Shown here: positions 17,949-26,127 of the stretch, piece by piece | Numbering within the stretch: position 1 is the first letter of the stretch | Layout: every line of letters starts with the position of its first letter | From: Pseudonocardia sp. MH-G8 | GTDB lineage: Bacteria; Actinomycetota; Actinomycetes; Mycobacteriales; Pseudonocardiaceae | Reading direction: 5' to 3' | Assembly: GCF_002262885.1 (NCBI RefSeq) | Contig: NZ_NKYF01000001.1 | Coordinates: 1,054,001-1,118,000 of the forward strand | Length of the DNA: 64,000 bases | Translations under genes and position numbers: made by a program | Notes under the pieces: model-generated | Told to the model about the DNA's origin: nothing | The model's database searches: none | What the model saw: only the letters and a program-made list of their open reading frames with translations

Positions 17949-18767
17949 TCAGTCCGATCGCAGGTAGCTCAGCAGCCGCAGGATCTCGATGTACAGCCAG
18001 ACCAGCGTGGTCATCAGGCCGAAGGCGATGTACCAGCCGAACTTCGCCGGCGCACCCTCGCGCACGGCCCGGTCGGCCATGTCGAAGTCGAGCAGCAGGC
18101 TGAACGAGGCGACGCCGATGCAGACGATGCTGAACAGGTAGGCCAGCGGGGAGCCGTCGCGCAGGCCGAGACCGCCGGTGGTGAAGAAGCTGACCACCAG
18201 GTTCACGATCATCAGGACGAGGACGCCGAACATCGCGCCCATCAACCACTTCGTGAACTTCGGGGTGACCCGTACCGCGCCGGTCTTGTAGACCACCAGC
18301 ATCCCGACGAAGACACCGGCCGTGCCGACGACGGCCTGGAAGCCGATGCCCTGGAACTGCGTACCCGACATCTCCAGCGCGCCCGTGATGCCACCGAGGG
18401 CGACGCCCATGGCGGCCGAGTAGGTGAGCACGAGGCCGGGGTTGCTGCTCTGCTTGAAGATGACGACGAGCGCGGCGACGAGGCCGACGACGAACGCCGG
18501 GAGCGTCAGCCAGAACGCCCCGCTGAGCACCGTGAGGACACCCGTGACGAGCGCGAGGCCGGCGGTGATCGCCGTCTTCGTGACGACGTCGTCCATCGTG
18601 AGGGCGCGCTCGCCCGCTCCGGCCTTCCCGTAACCCGCCTGCGCGGCCTGGGTGTCGGCGTAGGCGGCAGCACCGCCCATCGCCCCGCCCTGGCGGTCGA
18701 ACGTGGCGTAGCCGCCGCCCTGCCCGGCGGGCAGGTTGCGGAACGCCGGGTTGCTACTGGTGCGCAC
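17949..18767 (-). CDS. Bax inhibitor-1/YccA family membrane protein
   Basis: The 272-residue protein has a Gly/Ala-rich cytoplasmic N-terminus (1-60) and seven predicted transmembrane helices (about 65-268). It carries the BI-1 family features MTTLVWLYIEILRLLSYL at the C-terminus and an acidic intramembrane/loop residue in LLLDFDMADRAV. Family members act as pH-sensitive calcium-leak channels or modulate membrane protease systems; the role here is unknown. The 227-bp upstream gap contains a small palindrome (18842-18857) and is shared with a divergent small membrane protein. Confidence 0.85.
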   Translation of the reverse strand: MRTSSNPAFRNLPAGQGGGYATFDRQGGAMGGAAAYADTQAAQAGYGKAGAGERALTMDDVVTKTAITAGLALVTGVLTVLSGAFWLTLPAFVVGLVAALVVIFKQSSNPGLVLTYSAAMGVALGGITGALEMSGTQFQGIGFQAVVGTAGVFVGMLVVYKTGAVRVTPKFTKWLMGAMFGVLVLMIVNLVVSFFTTGGLGLRDGSPLAYLFSIVCIGVASFSLLLDFDMADRAVREGAPAKFGWYIAFGLMTTLVWLYIEILRLLSYLRSD

Positions 18768-18841
18768 CTGGGTCCTCCTCGGAAGCGGATTCGTGCATCC
18801 GTGCTGTACAACGCGGGAGTGCCCTGCGGCGTTCCCCCTCG

Positions 18842-18857
18842 GTAAAGGTCACTTTAC
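18842..18857. promoter_or_regulatory. Inverted repeat GTAAAG-N4-CTTTAC
   Basis: Perfect 6-bp arms sit around gtca in the gap between the divergent BI-1-like and small membrane-protein genes. The motif is AT-rich against its surroundings. It may be an operator or part of a promoter; no regulator can be assigned. Confidence 0.3.
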
Positions 18858-18994
18858 TGCGATTCGGTCACGGACCGGAGCTCGCGTCCTCGGACGGCGC
18901 GCGACCCGTTCGGGCGGCCTGTCCCGGGTGCGGCCGCGCGCGGTGACCTCTACGCTCCGCCTCCTGACCCGATGAGTGCCGGAGGTGTCGCGCG

Positions 18995-19237
18995 ATGTGG
19001 GCGTTCCTGTCCGCCCGGCTGCGGATGTGGCTGATCCTCGCGCTGGTGGCGCCGTTGCTCGGATGGCTCCTCGGCCGGATCGGCGACATGATCGAGGCCA
19101 GGCGCGGCCCCAACACGCTCAGCACGGTGCTGCAGAAGGGACGGGGTTGGCTGCGCGGCCGGTCCCGTGGCCCGCTGGCCCCGCGCCGGCCGGGCGACCC
19201 GGCGAGCGTGCGGGACGCCGGCGCGCCGGCCCGCTGA
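18995..19237 (+). CDS. Small single-pass membrane protein
   Basis: The 80-residue protein has one N-terminal membrane helix (about 10-27, RMWLILALVAPLLGWLLGRI) and an Arg-rich cytoplasmic tail (about 45-80). A GGAGG site lies 10 nt before the ATG. It precedes the OsmC-like gene by 16 bp on the same strand, so the two plus the next membrane gene may form an operon. I know of no function; similar short proteins occur in related genera. Confidence 0.6.
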   Translation: MWAFLSARLRMWLILALVAPLLGWLLGRIGDMIEARRGPNTLSTVLQKGRGWLRGRSRGPLAPRRPGDPASVRDAGAPAR

Positions 19238-19253
19238 TCCCGCGAGCCACCGG

Positions 19254-19727
19254 ATGACCGACCCCGTCCACCTGTTCCGCGCGCACTGCTCCTGGACGGG
19301 CTCGACCGGAGCCGGGCACGAGGAGTACGCACGCACGATCCGGGCCGGGGCGCCGCCCGCCGAGGCGGAGCTCACGCTCTCGTCCGATCCTGCCTTCCTC
19401 GGCGACGCGGCGCTGCTGAACCCCGAGCAGCTCCTGGTGCTCGCCGTCGCGTCCTGCCAGCTACTGGCGTTCCTCGCCGTGGCTGCGCGGGCCCGCGTCG
19501 ATGTCCGCGACTACCGCGAGGACGCCACCGCCACGATGTCGCAGGCGCACCGGCCGATCCGGCTGGACGAGATCGTGCTGCGACCTCGGATCACGCTGGT
19601 GGCCGGCCCGACGGAGGAGCGGGTGCGTCATCTGGTCGAGGTGGCCCACCGCGAGTGCTTCGTCGCCCACAGCGTCGCCACCCCGATCCGGATCGAACCG
19701 CTGATCGCCTTCGTCGAGCCGGCGTGA
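19254..19727 (+). CDS. OsmC/Ohr-family peroxide-resistance protein
   Basis: The 157-residue protein has both redox cysteines of the OsmC family: C68 (ASC68QLLAFLAV) and C135 (HREC135FVAHSV). The first lies at the start of the central helix. OsmC/Ohr proteins reduce organic hydroperoxides with a thiol cofactor. An additional early cysteine (C12) is not family-conserved. The ATG at 19254 fits the family start. The stop overlaps a downstream GTG by 4 nt (GTGA), so coupling with the next membrane gene is likely. Confidence 0.82.
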   Translation: MTDPVHLFRAHCSWTGSTGAGHEEYARTIRAGAPPAEAELTLSSDPAFLGDAALLNPEQLLVLAVASCQLLAFLAVAARARVDVRDYREDATATMSQAHRPIRLDEIVLRPRITLVAGPTEERVRHLVEVAHRECFVAHSVATPIRIEPLIAFVEPA

Positions 19728-20143
19728 CCGGCGGCCGGGCGATGATGCGGACGATGACCGGTGTGCTGCGCACGGCCGTTCCGCTCGCGGCCCTCACCGT
19801 CCTGCTCTCGTGGCTCGTGCTGCCCGCGGACTGGAGCGCCGTCCCCACGGCTGACCCGCAGACCTACGCCTCCCCCGTCACGGCGGGACACTGGACGGCC
19901 GCCGCCGTCGCGGTCGCGGTGCTCGCCGTCGCGGGCGGGTACGCGAGCGGCGCGGGGGCGGCGCTGCTGGGCGTCGCACTGCCCGCGGTGGCGCTCTACT
20001 GCTACCGCAGCGCCACGGCCGAGGTGATCGGCGCGAACCTCTGGCCGGTCGGCGCCCTGTTCCTCACCCCGCCCGTCGTCGCCGGTGTCGCCGGCGCCGC
20101 GGTGCTCGGCCGGGCGGTGCGCCGGCGCCGCGAACGGGCGTGA
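19724..20143 (+). CDS. Four-helix membrane protein
   Basis: With the GTG at 19724, which overlaps the OsmC stop, the product has 139 residues; the ATG at 19742 would give 133. Four hydrophobic segments are visible (VPLAALTVLLSWLVL; TAAAVAVAVLAVAGGY; GAALLGVALPAVALYCY; ALFLTPPVVAGVAGAAVLGRAV). An Arg-rich C-terminus follows. There are no functional motifs. It converges with the alpha/beta hydrolase, with only 7 bp between the stops. It is probably an integral inner-membrane protein cotranscribed with the OsmC-like gene. Confidence 0.6.
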   Translation: MTGGRAMMRTMTGVLRTAVPLAALTVLLSWLVLPADWSAVPTADPQTYASPVTAGHWTAAAVAVAVLAVAGGYASGAGAALLGVALPAVALYCYRSATAEVIGANLWPVGALFLTPPVVAGVAGAAVLGRAVRRRRERA

Positions 20144-20150
20144 GCGGCGC

Positions 20151-20858
20151 TCAGCGGGTGACCGGCTCCCGGCCCAGGGCCAGCTCGGCCCGCAGCACAC
20201 CCGCGAGCTGGGCAGGCCGGGACAGGAACGGCGAGTGGGCGGTCGCCATCCGCAGTACCCGGCCCGCGCGTTCTGCCATCGCCTCCTGCGCGCGCACCGG
20301 GATCGCCGCGTCGCGCTCGCAGACCACGTAGGTGCTGGGGATCGTCCGCCACGCCGCCCGGGTGAGGCGCTGCTCGAACGCGGCCAGGGCGTGGTGGCCC
20401 AGCCGGGCGACGGCACCGCGCGCGGCGCCGTCGCGCACGTCCGTGTAGAGCACCTGCGCCGGTTGCCGCGGGTCGACGTACCCCTCGGCCTCGTGCACGT
20501 CCCACCAGGACGGGGGCACGCCACCGACCGCCCCGAGCACCGACTCCCCGATGTCGAGCTGGAAGCCGCTCAGCGACACCAGCCCGACGACGTTGGCCAG
20601 GCCGGCCAACCCCTCGCTCGCGGGCGCCGCGCCGTAGGAGTGCGCGCAGACCACCACCGGACCGTCGATGCCGCCGGCCGCGGCGCGCACGACGGCGGCG
20701 TCGGCGTGCAGGTCGCCGAGCGCCGCCGGATCCGGGCCGACGGACGGCAGCTCGACGGTGCGCACGTCCAGGTCCGACAGTTCGGCGACGACCCCGCGCC
20801 ACGCCCACGCCCCGTGCCATGCGCCGGGTATCAGGACCAGCGTGGGCGTCGACGGCAT
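20151..20858 (-). CDS. Alpha/beta-fold hydrolase
   Basis: The 235-residue protein begins with a beta-strand and the oxyanion loop (LVLIPGAWHGAWAW), the pattern of the methylesterase/lactonase-like group. It has the nucleophile S74 in AHS74YG and a C-terminal catalytic H208 in TAHSPF, with an Asp in CERDAAIP (about 185-192) as a possible acid. The ATG at 20858 is preceded by GGAGGT and is preferred to the longer in-frame start at 20918. The substrate is unknown. It lies 110 bp past the stop of the DUF574 gene on the same strand. Confidence 0.82.
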   Translation of the reverse strand: MPSTPTLVLIPGAWHGAWAWRGVVAELSDLDVRTVELPSVGPDPAALGDLHADAAVVRAAAGGIDGPVVVCAHSYGAAPASEGLAGLANVVGLVSLSGFQLDIGESVLGAVGGVPPSWWDVHEAEGYVDPRQPAQVLYTDVRDGAARGAVARLGHHALAAFEQRLTRAAWRTIPSTYVVCERDAAIPVRAQEAMAERAGRVLRMATAHSPFLSRPAQLAGVLRAELALGREPVTR

Positions 20859-20968
20859 CGCAGACCTCCAAGGGGAGGCGCAAGTCCACCGGTACCGCAC
20901 ATCGACGGGCAACATCACTTCCGGGGAGCGGAAGCGTGGTTGCCCGCCGATCCAGGGGGATCAGGTGG

Positions 20969-21805
20969 TCAGGGTTTGCGGCCCACCGCGCCGGCGATGC
21001 AGTAGGACACGGTGGGCAGTTCCTTGACGCGCGGGCCGTCCGGCCACCAGTCGGCGCACAGGACCAGGCCGGGCTCGACCAGCTCGAGGCCCGCCAGCAT
21101 GCTCTCGATCTGCGCGCGGGTACGGAACGCACCACTGCCCATCGGGCTGTGGATGAATACCTCTTCCATCTTTCGGGCCAGCGCGCTGTGCTCACTGGTC
21201 TCTGGATCGAAGAAGTGACTCAATGCCACATAGGAGCCGGACGGCAGTGCGTCGATGTACTCCTGCATGATCTCGCCGTAGCGGTCGCCGGTGTAGTGGT
21301 GCATCGTGCCGCACTGGTACAGCGCAATGGGCTCGGAGAAATCGAGGTGCTTGCGCACGACCTCGTTCTCGAGCACCTGCCGCGGTTCGAAGATGTCGGC
21401 ACCGATGAGGTGCGTCTGGTCGTTCTCCTCGAGCAGCGCGCGCCCGTGCGCGAGGACGACCGGATCGTTGTCCACGTACACCACGGACGACTCGGGCAGC
21501 AGGCGCTGCACGATCTGGTGCGTGTTCTCGGCCGTGGGCAGCCCGGACCCGCAGTCCAGGTACTGCGTGATGCCGGTCTGGCCGGCGATGAAGCGGCTGG
21601 ACCGGATCAGGAACTCGCGGTTGTCCCACCCGAGCTGGGTGGCCTCGGGGGCCACCTGCTGGATCCGGTGCAGGACCTCACGGTCGATCTCGTAGTTGTC
21701 CTTGCCGTTCAGGAAGGCGTCGTACACGCGTGCGACACTGGCCTTCGACACGTCGATGTAGGCCGGAACCGACTCTTCGGACGCGGAAGCCTCAGTACTG
21801 GGCAC
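20969..21805 (-). CDS. SAM-dependent methyltransferase, DUF574 (Methyltransf_19)
   Basis: The 278-residue Rossmann-fold protein belongs to the actinobacterial DUF574/PF04672 family. It shows the family N-terminus (ARVYDAFLNGKDNYEIDR), the SAM-binding loop YLDCGSGLPTAEN and the acidic end of strand 2 VVYVDNDPVVLAH. SAM binding is expected from the fold; no substrate is established to my knowledge. It is a GTG start (21805) with GGAG upstream. It diverges from an XRE/DUF5753 regulator across 239 bp that contain the palindrome GTTGATCAAC. It has a paralogue at 24240 and four more distant ones at 55600-58917. Confidence 0.85.
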   Translation of the reverse strand: MPSTEASASEESVPAYIDVSKASVARVYDAFLNGKDNYEIDREVLHRIQQVAPEATQLGWDNREFLIRSSRFIAGQTGITQYLDCGSGLPTAENTHQIVQRLLPESSVVYVDNDPVVLAHGRALLEENDQTHLIGADIFEPRQVLENEVVRKHLDFSEPIALYQCGTMHHYTGDRYGEIMQEYIDALPSGSYVALSHFFDPETSEHSALARKMEEVFIHSPMGSGAFRTRAQIESMLAGLELVEPGLVLCADWWPDGPRVKELPTVSYCIAGAVGRKP

Positions 21806-21822
21806 GCTCGCTCCACCATGTA

Positions 21823-21832
21823 GTTGATCAAC
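21823..21832. promoter_or_regulatory. Palindrome GTTGATCAAC upstream of DUF574 gene
   Basis: A perfect 10-bp palindrome lies 18 bp upstream of the DUF574 start, between it and the divergent XRE regulator. It may be an operator, or chance, since a 10-bp palindrome is short. Confidence 0.3.
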
Positions 21833-22044
21833 GGTAGTAGTCGTTCACGGAAACCGGCCGTGCGACGGCGAGCCGAGTGTAGGGCAACGAGTGATCAGGT
21901 AGAAGCTCGGACGTGATCCTTCGCGAGTGGTCCGCGACGTGTACGGTCGTCGTCCAACACTGTGCAGGTCCTCCCCTTCCGCAATCCGACGGGAGCGGGG
22001 AGGATCGGAACGACGACAGTCGATGGTGCGCGAGGGAGGAGCCG

Positions 22045-22932
22045 ATGGCTGAGGGCGGCCGCGCGGAGTCCAGCACGGACGAGCCCGCACGCGGTGTCAC
22101 CGCGCGCCGGATCGTGCTCGGCACGCAGCTGCGTCGCCTCCGGGAGGCCGCGGGCATCTCGCGCGCCGACGCCGGCTACGTCATCCGGGCCTCGGACTCC
22201 AAGGTCTCGCGCCTCGAGCTCGGCCGGGTCGCGTTCAAGGAACGCGACGTCGCCGACCTGCTCAGCACCTACGGCATCACCGACACCGAGGAACGCGACG
22301 TCTTCCTCGAGATGGTTCGCAGGGCGAACGAGCCGGGTTGGTGGCGCCGCTACACCGACGTGATCCCGAGCTGGTTCCAGGACTTCGTCGGCCTGGAGGA
22401 GTCGGCGGCCCGGATCCAGACCTACGAGCTGCAGTTCGTGCCCGGCCTGCTGCAGACCGAGGCCTACTCCCGGTCCGTGCTCACCCGCGGCAGGCCCGAC
22501 TACGCGCCGCCGGAGACGGAGCGCCGGATCGTCCTGCGCACGCAGCGGCAGAAGCTGCTCACCAGCCCGTACCCGCCCCGGCTGTGGGCGGTTCTCGACG
22601 AGTCCATCCTGCACCGCCCCATCGGCGGGCGTCGGGTGCTGCGCGAGCAGCTCGACTTCCTCCTCGCGCAGTCGAAGCAGCCGCACGTCACGATCCAGAT
22701 CGTGCCGCACCAGCTCAGCGGGTACGCCGCGGAGAACCCGTTCCAGCTCCTGCGGTTCGCCGAACCCGAACTCCCCGACGTCGTGTACATCGAGCACCTC
22801 GGCGGCGCGATCTTCCTCGACGGCGTGGAGGAGATCGAGATCTACAGCCGGGCCCTCGACCGCCTCGCCGTCGACGCGGAGACGCCGGACCGCTCACGAC
22901 AGATGCTGGCGAAGATCCTCAGCGAGATGTAG
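22045..22932 (+). CDS. XRE-family regulator with DUF5753 domain
   Basis: The 295-residue protein carries an N-terminal helix-turn-helix (about 22-80: TARRIVLGTQLRRLREAAGISRADAGYVIRASDSKVSRLELGR). A DUF5753 ligand/partner domain follows (about 105-285), ending with the family pattern LDRLAVDAETPDRSRQMLAKILSEM. This is the WhiJ-like class that is massively expanded in actinomycetes and is typically encoded beside DUF397 genes, as here (23069-23317). The ATG at 22045 follows GGGAGGAG. Members govern development or antibiotic production in Streptomyces; the target here is unknown, but nearby palindromes are candidates. Confidence 0.9.
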   Translation: MAEGGRAESSTDEPARGVTARRIVLGTQLRRLREAAGISRADAGYVIRASDSKVSRLELGRVAFKERDVADLLSTYGITDTEERDVFLEMVRRANEPGWWRRYTDVIPSWFQDFVGLEESAARIQTYELQFVPGLLQTEAYSRSVLTRGRPDYAPPETERRIVLRTQRQKLLTSPYPPRLWAVLDESILHRPIGGRRVLREQLDFLLAQSKQPHVTIQIVPHQLSGYAAENPFQLLRFAEPELPDVVYIEHLGGAIFLDGVEEIEIYSRALDRLAVDAETPDRSRQMLAKILSEM

Positions 22933-22990
22933 CGAGCGAGAAGCAGGAACGGCAACCGCCGCACACGCCGATACGGCCCGCCTCCGCCGA

Positions 22991-23012
22991 CGCTCCCGAT
23001 CAACGGGGAGCG
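22991..23012. terminator. Weak hairpin between XRE and DUF397 genes
   Basis: The arms cgctccc and gggagcg are separated by 8 nt, in the gap between two convergent genes. This is a modest bidirectional terminator candidate without a T-run. Confidence 0.45.
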
Positions 23013-23068
23013 TGAGCAGGAACGGGCCACCGGGCACCGGTGGGACGCCGAGCGGCGCCCCGTGATCG

Positions 23069-23317
23069 TCAGCGGGCCGCGCGCTCGCCGAACTCGCCGT
23101 GCCATGCGCCCTGCAGGAACGCCGTCCACTCGTCGGGGGTGAACACGAGCGCGGGGCCGGCGGGCTGGCGCGAGTGGCGCACCGCCACCTGGCCGCCGTC
23201 GAGCATCGCCACCTCGACGCAGGCGTGCTGTCCGCTGAACGTGCTCTTCCGCCAGTCCGCGCCCTCGACCTGCAGCGCCGGCACCACGGTGCGCTCTTCG
23301 TTGACCATCTCGATCAC
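23069..23317 (-). CDS. DUF397 protein
   Basis: The 82-residue protein has the full DUF397 pattern: WRKSTFSGQHACVEVAMLDGGQVAVRHSRQPAGPALVFTPDEWTAFLQGAWHGEF (about 22-77). DUF397 proteins are small partners of DUF5753 XRE regulators, and the pairs behave like regulatory or toxin-antitoxin-like modules in Streptomyces. Here it converges with its likely partner regulator (136-bp gap), so it is not in the same transcript. An 18-bp palindrome 53-70 bp upstream of its start may control it. Confidence 0.88.
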   Translation of the reverse strand: MIEMVNEERTVVPALQVEGADWRKSTFSGQHACVEVAMLDGGQVAVRHSRQPAGPALVFTPDEWTAFLQGAWHGEFGERAAR

Positions 23318-23369
23318 CTTTCCGATGGGGAGCCGGACGGGCTCTCGGCGTGCTCACGATAGCAAGCTG

Positions 23370-23553
23370 CATATGCACGTGCATATGGATTGAGCAACTG
23401 AGACGGGCAACAGCACCCGATCGGTGGCCCTCGATCGAGCTTCCAGTCCCCTGACCTGGGGCGTTCAGCACAGCGGAGCGCAACCGACCCCACGCGAGAT
23501 GCACGCTCGCTTGCACGTGCGGTTTGCGTCTGCACGTGCAGACATGCACGTGC
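23370..23553. promoter_or_regulatory. Cluster of GCACGTGC palindromes
   Basis: Four copies of GCACGTGC occur in 184 bp. The first lies in the perfect 18-bp palindrome CATATGCACGTGCATATG (23370-23387). The others are at 23513-23520, in the perfect 16-bp palindrome GTCTGCACGTGCAGAC (23528-23543), and at 23546-23553. They lie in the 526-bp gap (23318-23843) between the DUF397 gene and the divergent small Cys-rich gene. The region is otherwise empty of genes. The first site would sit near the -35 region of a minus-strand promoter (TATCGT near 23356-23361 as -10). They are likely operators, possibly for the XRE regulator. Confidence 0.55.
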
Positions 23554-23843
23554 AGACACAACTTGCATCTGCAGCCCGTAGCGGTCACACTGCTCTCTGT
23601 GTTCGACATCTCACTGTCGGCACACCACAGAGGGAACGGGTGGCATCCGCCGCCCGACGAGCGCTTCGGGCTCGTCGCGCCCGAGCCGAGAGGCCCGGTG
23701 CGGCAGCACCCGGTGAGCACGGAGCGCGCACCGGCGAGAGGAGCAGCGGTGTTGCGCGGAACGGCGAGGGGGAGCTCGCGAGCGGGACAGGAACGCAGAC
23801 ACCGTGCGCGACCTACCGGTCTCCCCGACCAGAAGCTCGCGTG

Positions 23844-24083
23844 ATGGGCGCGCCACCGGTGGCCCACGAGTCGAACGACCAGATCCGGAGCGTCGCCGAG
23901 GTCCTCTCGGCCACGCTCAGCACGTCGGCCGTGCGCCACATCCTCGCCGAACACAGCCCGGACGCCACCGGCCACTGCCGCGGCTGCCGGTTCCCCACCA
24001 CCGCGGCGCCGGTCTGGCCGTGTCGGCTGTGGGAGATCGGCAAGGAGATGGAGCGGCTCCGCGAACCGCGCACACGGCGGTAG
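23844..24083 (+). CDS. Small Cys-rich hypothetical protein
   Basis: The 79-residue protein has a helical N-terminal half (about 8-38) and a C-terminal motif GHCRGCRFPTTAAPVWPCRLW (about 43-63). Its His and three Cys could bind zinc. Similar short Cys-rich proteins sit beside DUF397/XRE genes in related actinobacteria, from memory. The ATG at 23844 (or GTG 23841) is chosen because the upstream frame covers the palindrome-rich regulatory region. It is followed after 156 bp by a DUF574 gene on the same strand. Confidence 0.6.
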   Translation: MGAPPVAHESNDQIRSVAEVLSATLSTSAVRHILAEHSPDATGHCRGCRFPTTAAPVWPCRLWEIGKEMERLREPRTRR

Positions 24084-24239
24084 CACCTCCTGTGGCGGAC
24101 GGGCCGGGTGACATTGCGTGAGCAGCCATGCTCACGCGTCCCCGCCCCGTTCCCGCCCGGGTTTCCGCCCGGTTTCCACCACAGTGGGCGTCCCACTACT
24201 CTCGGTGCCGCCTACGGGACCGAACCAGTGGAGCTGCCC

Positions 24240-25085
24240 ATGTCGAGGGATGCCGATCCGAACGCGCCGGTCGGTGTCGACCCCAAGCGGGCGAGCGTCG
24301 CGCGCCTCTACGACTTCCTGCTCGGCGGCAAGGACAACTACCAGATCGACCGGCAGGCGGCCGCCGAGCTCGCCGCCGCGATCCCGGACGTGGTCCAGAT
24401 CGCCAAGGAGAACCGGTCGTTCCTCACCCGGATGGCCCGCTTCATCGCCGGCCAGACCGACGTGGTGCAGTATCTCGACCTCGGCTCCGGGCTGCCCACT
24501 GCCGAGAACGTCCACCAGATCGTGCAGCGCATCAACCCCGAGTCGAAGGTCGTCTACGTCGATCACGACCCGGTCGTCCTCGCCCACGGCAGGGCACTGC
24601 TCGAGGAGAACGAGCAAACCCGTCTGGTCGGCGCGGACATCTTCGACCCGAGCAGCGTGCTCGACAACGACGTGGTCCGCAGCCACCTGGACTTCGCGCA
24701 GCCGATCGCCCTGTTCTGCCTCGCCACCCTGCACAACCACAAGGGTGAGCGGGACGAGCCCGCCAAGGCGATCCGGCAGTATGTCGAGGCGTTGCCGTCC
24801 GGGTCGTACGTCGCGATCTCCCACCTCTACGACCCGGGCGCGGAGGACAGCGGCCCGATGCGCCACCTCGAGGACGCTGCCGCACGAGGCGCGCTCGGCG
24901 CCGGTACCGCCCGGACCAAGGCCGAGATCCTCGAGTTCTTCGAAGGCCTGGAGCTCATCAGGCCGAATGCCACCACCGAGCCCGACGTCATCGAGCTCGT
25001 GAGGTGGTGGCCCGACGGCCCCCGGTTCAAGCCGGTCGGCCTCGCGCAGCGCGCCATCGCAGGAGGAGTCGCCCGCAAGCGCTGA
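24240..25085 (+). CDS. SAM-dependent methyltransferase, DUF574 (second copy)
   Basis: The 281-residue protein closely resembles the gene at 20969-21805: ARLYDFLLGGKDNYQIDR, YLDLGSGLPTAENVHQIVQR, VVYVDHDPVVLAHGRALLEENEQT and the ending RWWPDGPRFKP. It is clearly a paralogue of the same subfamily (GGKDNYxID type). The ATG at 24240 follows GGAGCTGCCC, a weak ribosome site. It may be driven by the palindrome-containing promoter region upstream, or by its own promoter in the 156-bp gap. It is followed by the convergent LysR gene. The methyl acceptor is unknown. Confidence 0.85.
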   Translation: MSRDADPNAPVGVDPKRASVARLYDFLLGGKDNYQIDRQAAAELAAAIPDVVQIAKENRSFLTRMARFIAGQTDVVQYLDLGSGLPTAENVHQIVQRINPESKVVYVDHDPVVLAHGRALLEENEQTRLVGADIFDPSSVLDNDVVRSHLDFAQPIALFCLATLHNHKGERDEPAKAIRQYVEALPSGSYVAISHLYDPGAEDSGPMRHLEDAAARGALGAGTARTKAEILEFFEGLELIRPNATTEPDVIELVRWWPDGPRFKPVGLAQRAIAGGVARKR

Positions 25086-25105
25086 ACGCGCCGGGCCCTC
25101 GCGCG

Positions 25106-25996
25106 TCAGGTGCCCGCCTCCGGTGTGGAGGCGCACATCGCCTGGAACACCTCGTCGACGACGAGCCGTGTGGCCGTCTGCCGGACCACGAACGTCTCGA
25201 GGTCGGTGCCCGGTTCGGTCAGCAGGTGCCACGACCAGCCCGGCAGGAGCCGGCTCGCGCTGTGCTCGGTCAGGATGACCAGGTCGGCGCGTGCGGTGTC
25301 GGCGCACTGCCGGGCGTGCTCGGTGTAGCTGGCGAACTGCCAGTCGGGGCTGATCTCCTGCTCGTGGGCGCGGGTGGTGAGCTGGTCGTGGCCGACGGCC
25401 AGCTGGTTGCGCGCGTGGACGAGCACTCGGCGGCGGTGCAGGTGCCGCATCGGCCAGCTCCCGCCACCACCACCGTCACCACCGGCGCCGGGCCGCACGG
25501 CCACGCCGTAGGGCTCGTTGCGGACCCGGCGGGCGGTCAGCGACGGGGGCGGGCTCTGGTGGACCAGGGCGATGTCGAGCCGGCCCGCCCGCAGGTCGCG
25601 GAGCTGGGTGGCGCTGTCGGCGTCCGTGCAGCTCAGCCTCGCCCGCGGGACCGCGTCAGCGACGGAGTCGAGCAGGGGTGTGAGCCACGAGCCGGGCAGC
25701 CCGGGGGCGAGTCCGACCTCCACCGACTCGGTGATCGGGGCTGCCGTCCTGGCGACGTCCCTCGCTGCGCCGACCATCCCGAGGATGGACTTGGCGTGCG
25801 GTAGGAGTGCGGCACCCGCGGCCGTCACGGTCATCCCGACCGGCGTGCGCTGGAACAGCGGTACCCCCACGTCGCGCTCCAGCCGGTGCATCTGGCGCGT
25901 CAGCGCGGGCTGGGAGATCCGGAGGCGGGCCGCGGCCCTGGTCAGGGTCCCCTGCTGGGCGACCTCGACGAAGGACTCGAGTTGCCGCACATCCAT
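25106..25996 (-). CDS. LysR-family transcriptional regulator
   Basis: The 296-residue protein has a classic LysR winged HTH (1-60: MDVRQLESFVEVAQQGTLTRAAARLRISQPALTRQMHRLERDVGVPLFQR). An effector-binding domain follows (about 90-290). A Gly-rich insert (GAGGDGGGGGSW, about 170) lies within the effector domain and is unusual. It diverges from the MFS/oxidoreductase/hydroxylase operon across 131 bp, the standard arrangement for a LysR activator of an aromatic-compound locus. The effector is unknown. Confidence 0.9.
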   Translation of the reverse strand: MDVRQLESFVEVAQQGTLTRAAARLRISQPALTRQMHRLERDVGVPLFQRTPVGMTVTAAGAALLPHAKSILGMVGAARDVARTAAPITESVEVGLAPGLPGSWLTPLLDSVADAVPRARLSCTDADSATQLRDLRAGRLDIALVHQSPPPSLTARRVRNEPYGVAVRPGAGGDGGGGGSWPMRHLHRRRVLVHARNQLAVGHDQLTTRAHEQEISPDWQFASYTEHARQCADTARADLVILTEHSASRLLPGWSWHLLTEPGTDLETFVVRQTATRLVVDEVFQAMCASTPEAGT

Positions 25997-26127
25997 GCAT
26001 CCAGGTTATGCCGCGGCCTCAGGAGTCGGTATTGGACGCCGGGCTGCGCGGGTCCGCAGGCTGGGCGCCGACGCCGGGACGCCTCCCCTCCCGGCCCGTC
26101 GACGCCGATGGGAGCTCTGGAGGATCC

